Assembly: GCA_964562375.1 (NCBI GenBank)
Contig: CAZLSW010000020.1
Location: 1-49,129 of the forward strand
Length of the DNA stretch: 49,129 nt
Origin: JAJPXC01 sp964562375
GTDB lineage: Bacteria; Bacteroidota; Bacteroidia; Bacteroidales; Muribaculaceae
Direction: 5' to 3'
Shown: positions 48,976-49,129 of the stretch, piece after piece
How positions within the stretch are numbered: position 1 is the first letter of the stretch
How the letters are laid out: each line of letters starts with the position of its first letter
Translations under genes and position numbers: made by a program
Notes under the pieces: generated by a model
Told to the model about the DNA's origin: nothing
The model's database searches: none
What the model saw: only the letters and a program-made list of their open reading frames with translations

Positions 48976-49129
48976 CCACGAAAGGTCACAAAAAGACACG
49001 AAAAAGGTCTGCTTGCAAACTATGTTTTTGTGTGTGAGAATCTCGGGACAGCTGCAAAACCATGTGTTTGGCAGGGGAGATGGATGGTGGTCGGCTTGCC
49101 GACCCCGCGCAAGTAGCGCAGTCCGGGGA
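48976..49129. other. Intergenic tail with a GC-rich inverted repeat
   Basis: Starts with a low-complexity GACCACGAAAGGTCAC-type stretch. GGTCGGC-TT-GCCGACC lies at 49089-49104. No gene or promoter can be called before the window ends. Confidence 0.4.

Noticed and set aside
1..49129. tRNA or rRNA genes
   Set aside because: I looked for TTCGA arms and conserved 16S/23S blocks on both strands and saw none.

Overview
The window reads as a chromosomal segment of a GC-rich gut member of the Bacteroidales, most like a Muribaculaceae-type genome. The signs are Bacteroidota-style promoters (TTTG about 20 nt upstream of TAnnTTTG) in front of many genes, near-absence of Shine-Dalgarno sites, a SecD-SecF fusion, a Rho with a very long disordered N-terminal region, and families typical of the order (DUF3316, DUF4835, C10 and C25 peptidases, secreted proteins with short C-terminal sorting-like tails). 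The genus is inference. I see no tRNA, rRNA, CRISPR array, phage or transposase gene.

Layout. 1-688: tandem GC-rich palindromes and the secDF promoter and leader. 0.7-8.1 kb: secDF, an outer-membrane phospholipase A homologue, a small conserved protein, a secreted C10 (streptopain-like) protease and a lipoprotein. 8.2-16.3 kb: a type IIA topoisomerase A subunit with an N-terminal collagen-like repeat, a DUF3316 protein and a large secreted GH53 galactanase. 16.5-22.1 kb: an AT-richer block with a gingipain-type C25 peptidase, an Ig-like secreted protein and an S24/XRE regulator. 22.1-26.0 kb: deoC, a GYF/dispanin membrane protein, a DUF2752 protein and recA. 26.1-32.7 kb, minus strand: dnaN, a DnaQ-like exonuclease, coaBC, a DUF4835 protein, recN and rlmB, closely packed. 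32.9-36.5 kb, plus strand: a queuosine-precursor transporter, HU, a 29-residue mS38/COX24-like ribosomal protein and ribonuclease G. 36.6-45.0 kb, minus strand: a candidate structured RNA, mrp, trmB, a GNAT protein, a predicted pseudokinase, a secreted repeat protein and rho. 45.3-49 kb, plus strand: mtaB, a lipid A-type acyltransferase and a family 2 glycosyltransferase.

The most unusual content is non-coding. (1) A roughly 250-nt minus-strand transcription unit between rng and mrp has its own promoter, intrinsic terminator, a possible pseudoknot, two hairpins with perfectly complementary 6-nt loops, and a perfect Shine-Dalgarno site with a 10-codon ORF. (2) Several dispersed repeat families occur: R1 (about 200-235 bp, three copies, terminal inverted repeats), R2 (about 125 bp, terminal inverted repeats; one copy contains an R1 copy), R3 (GC-rich perfect palindromes at seven sites, three of them read in frame inside genes), R4 (about 31 bp, two sites, one forming the end of the acyltransferase gene) and R5 (10-bp phased TCGA repeats at three sites, one inside mtaB). 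These elements appear to have altered the ends of several host proteins.
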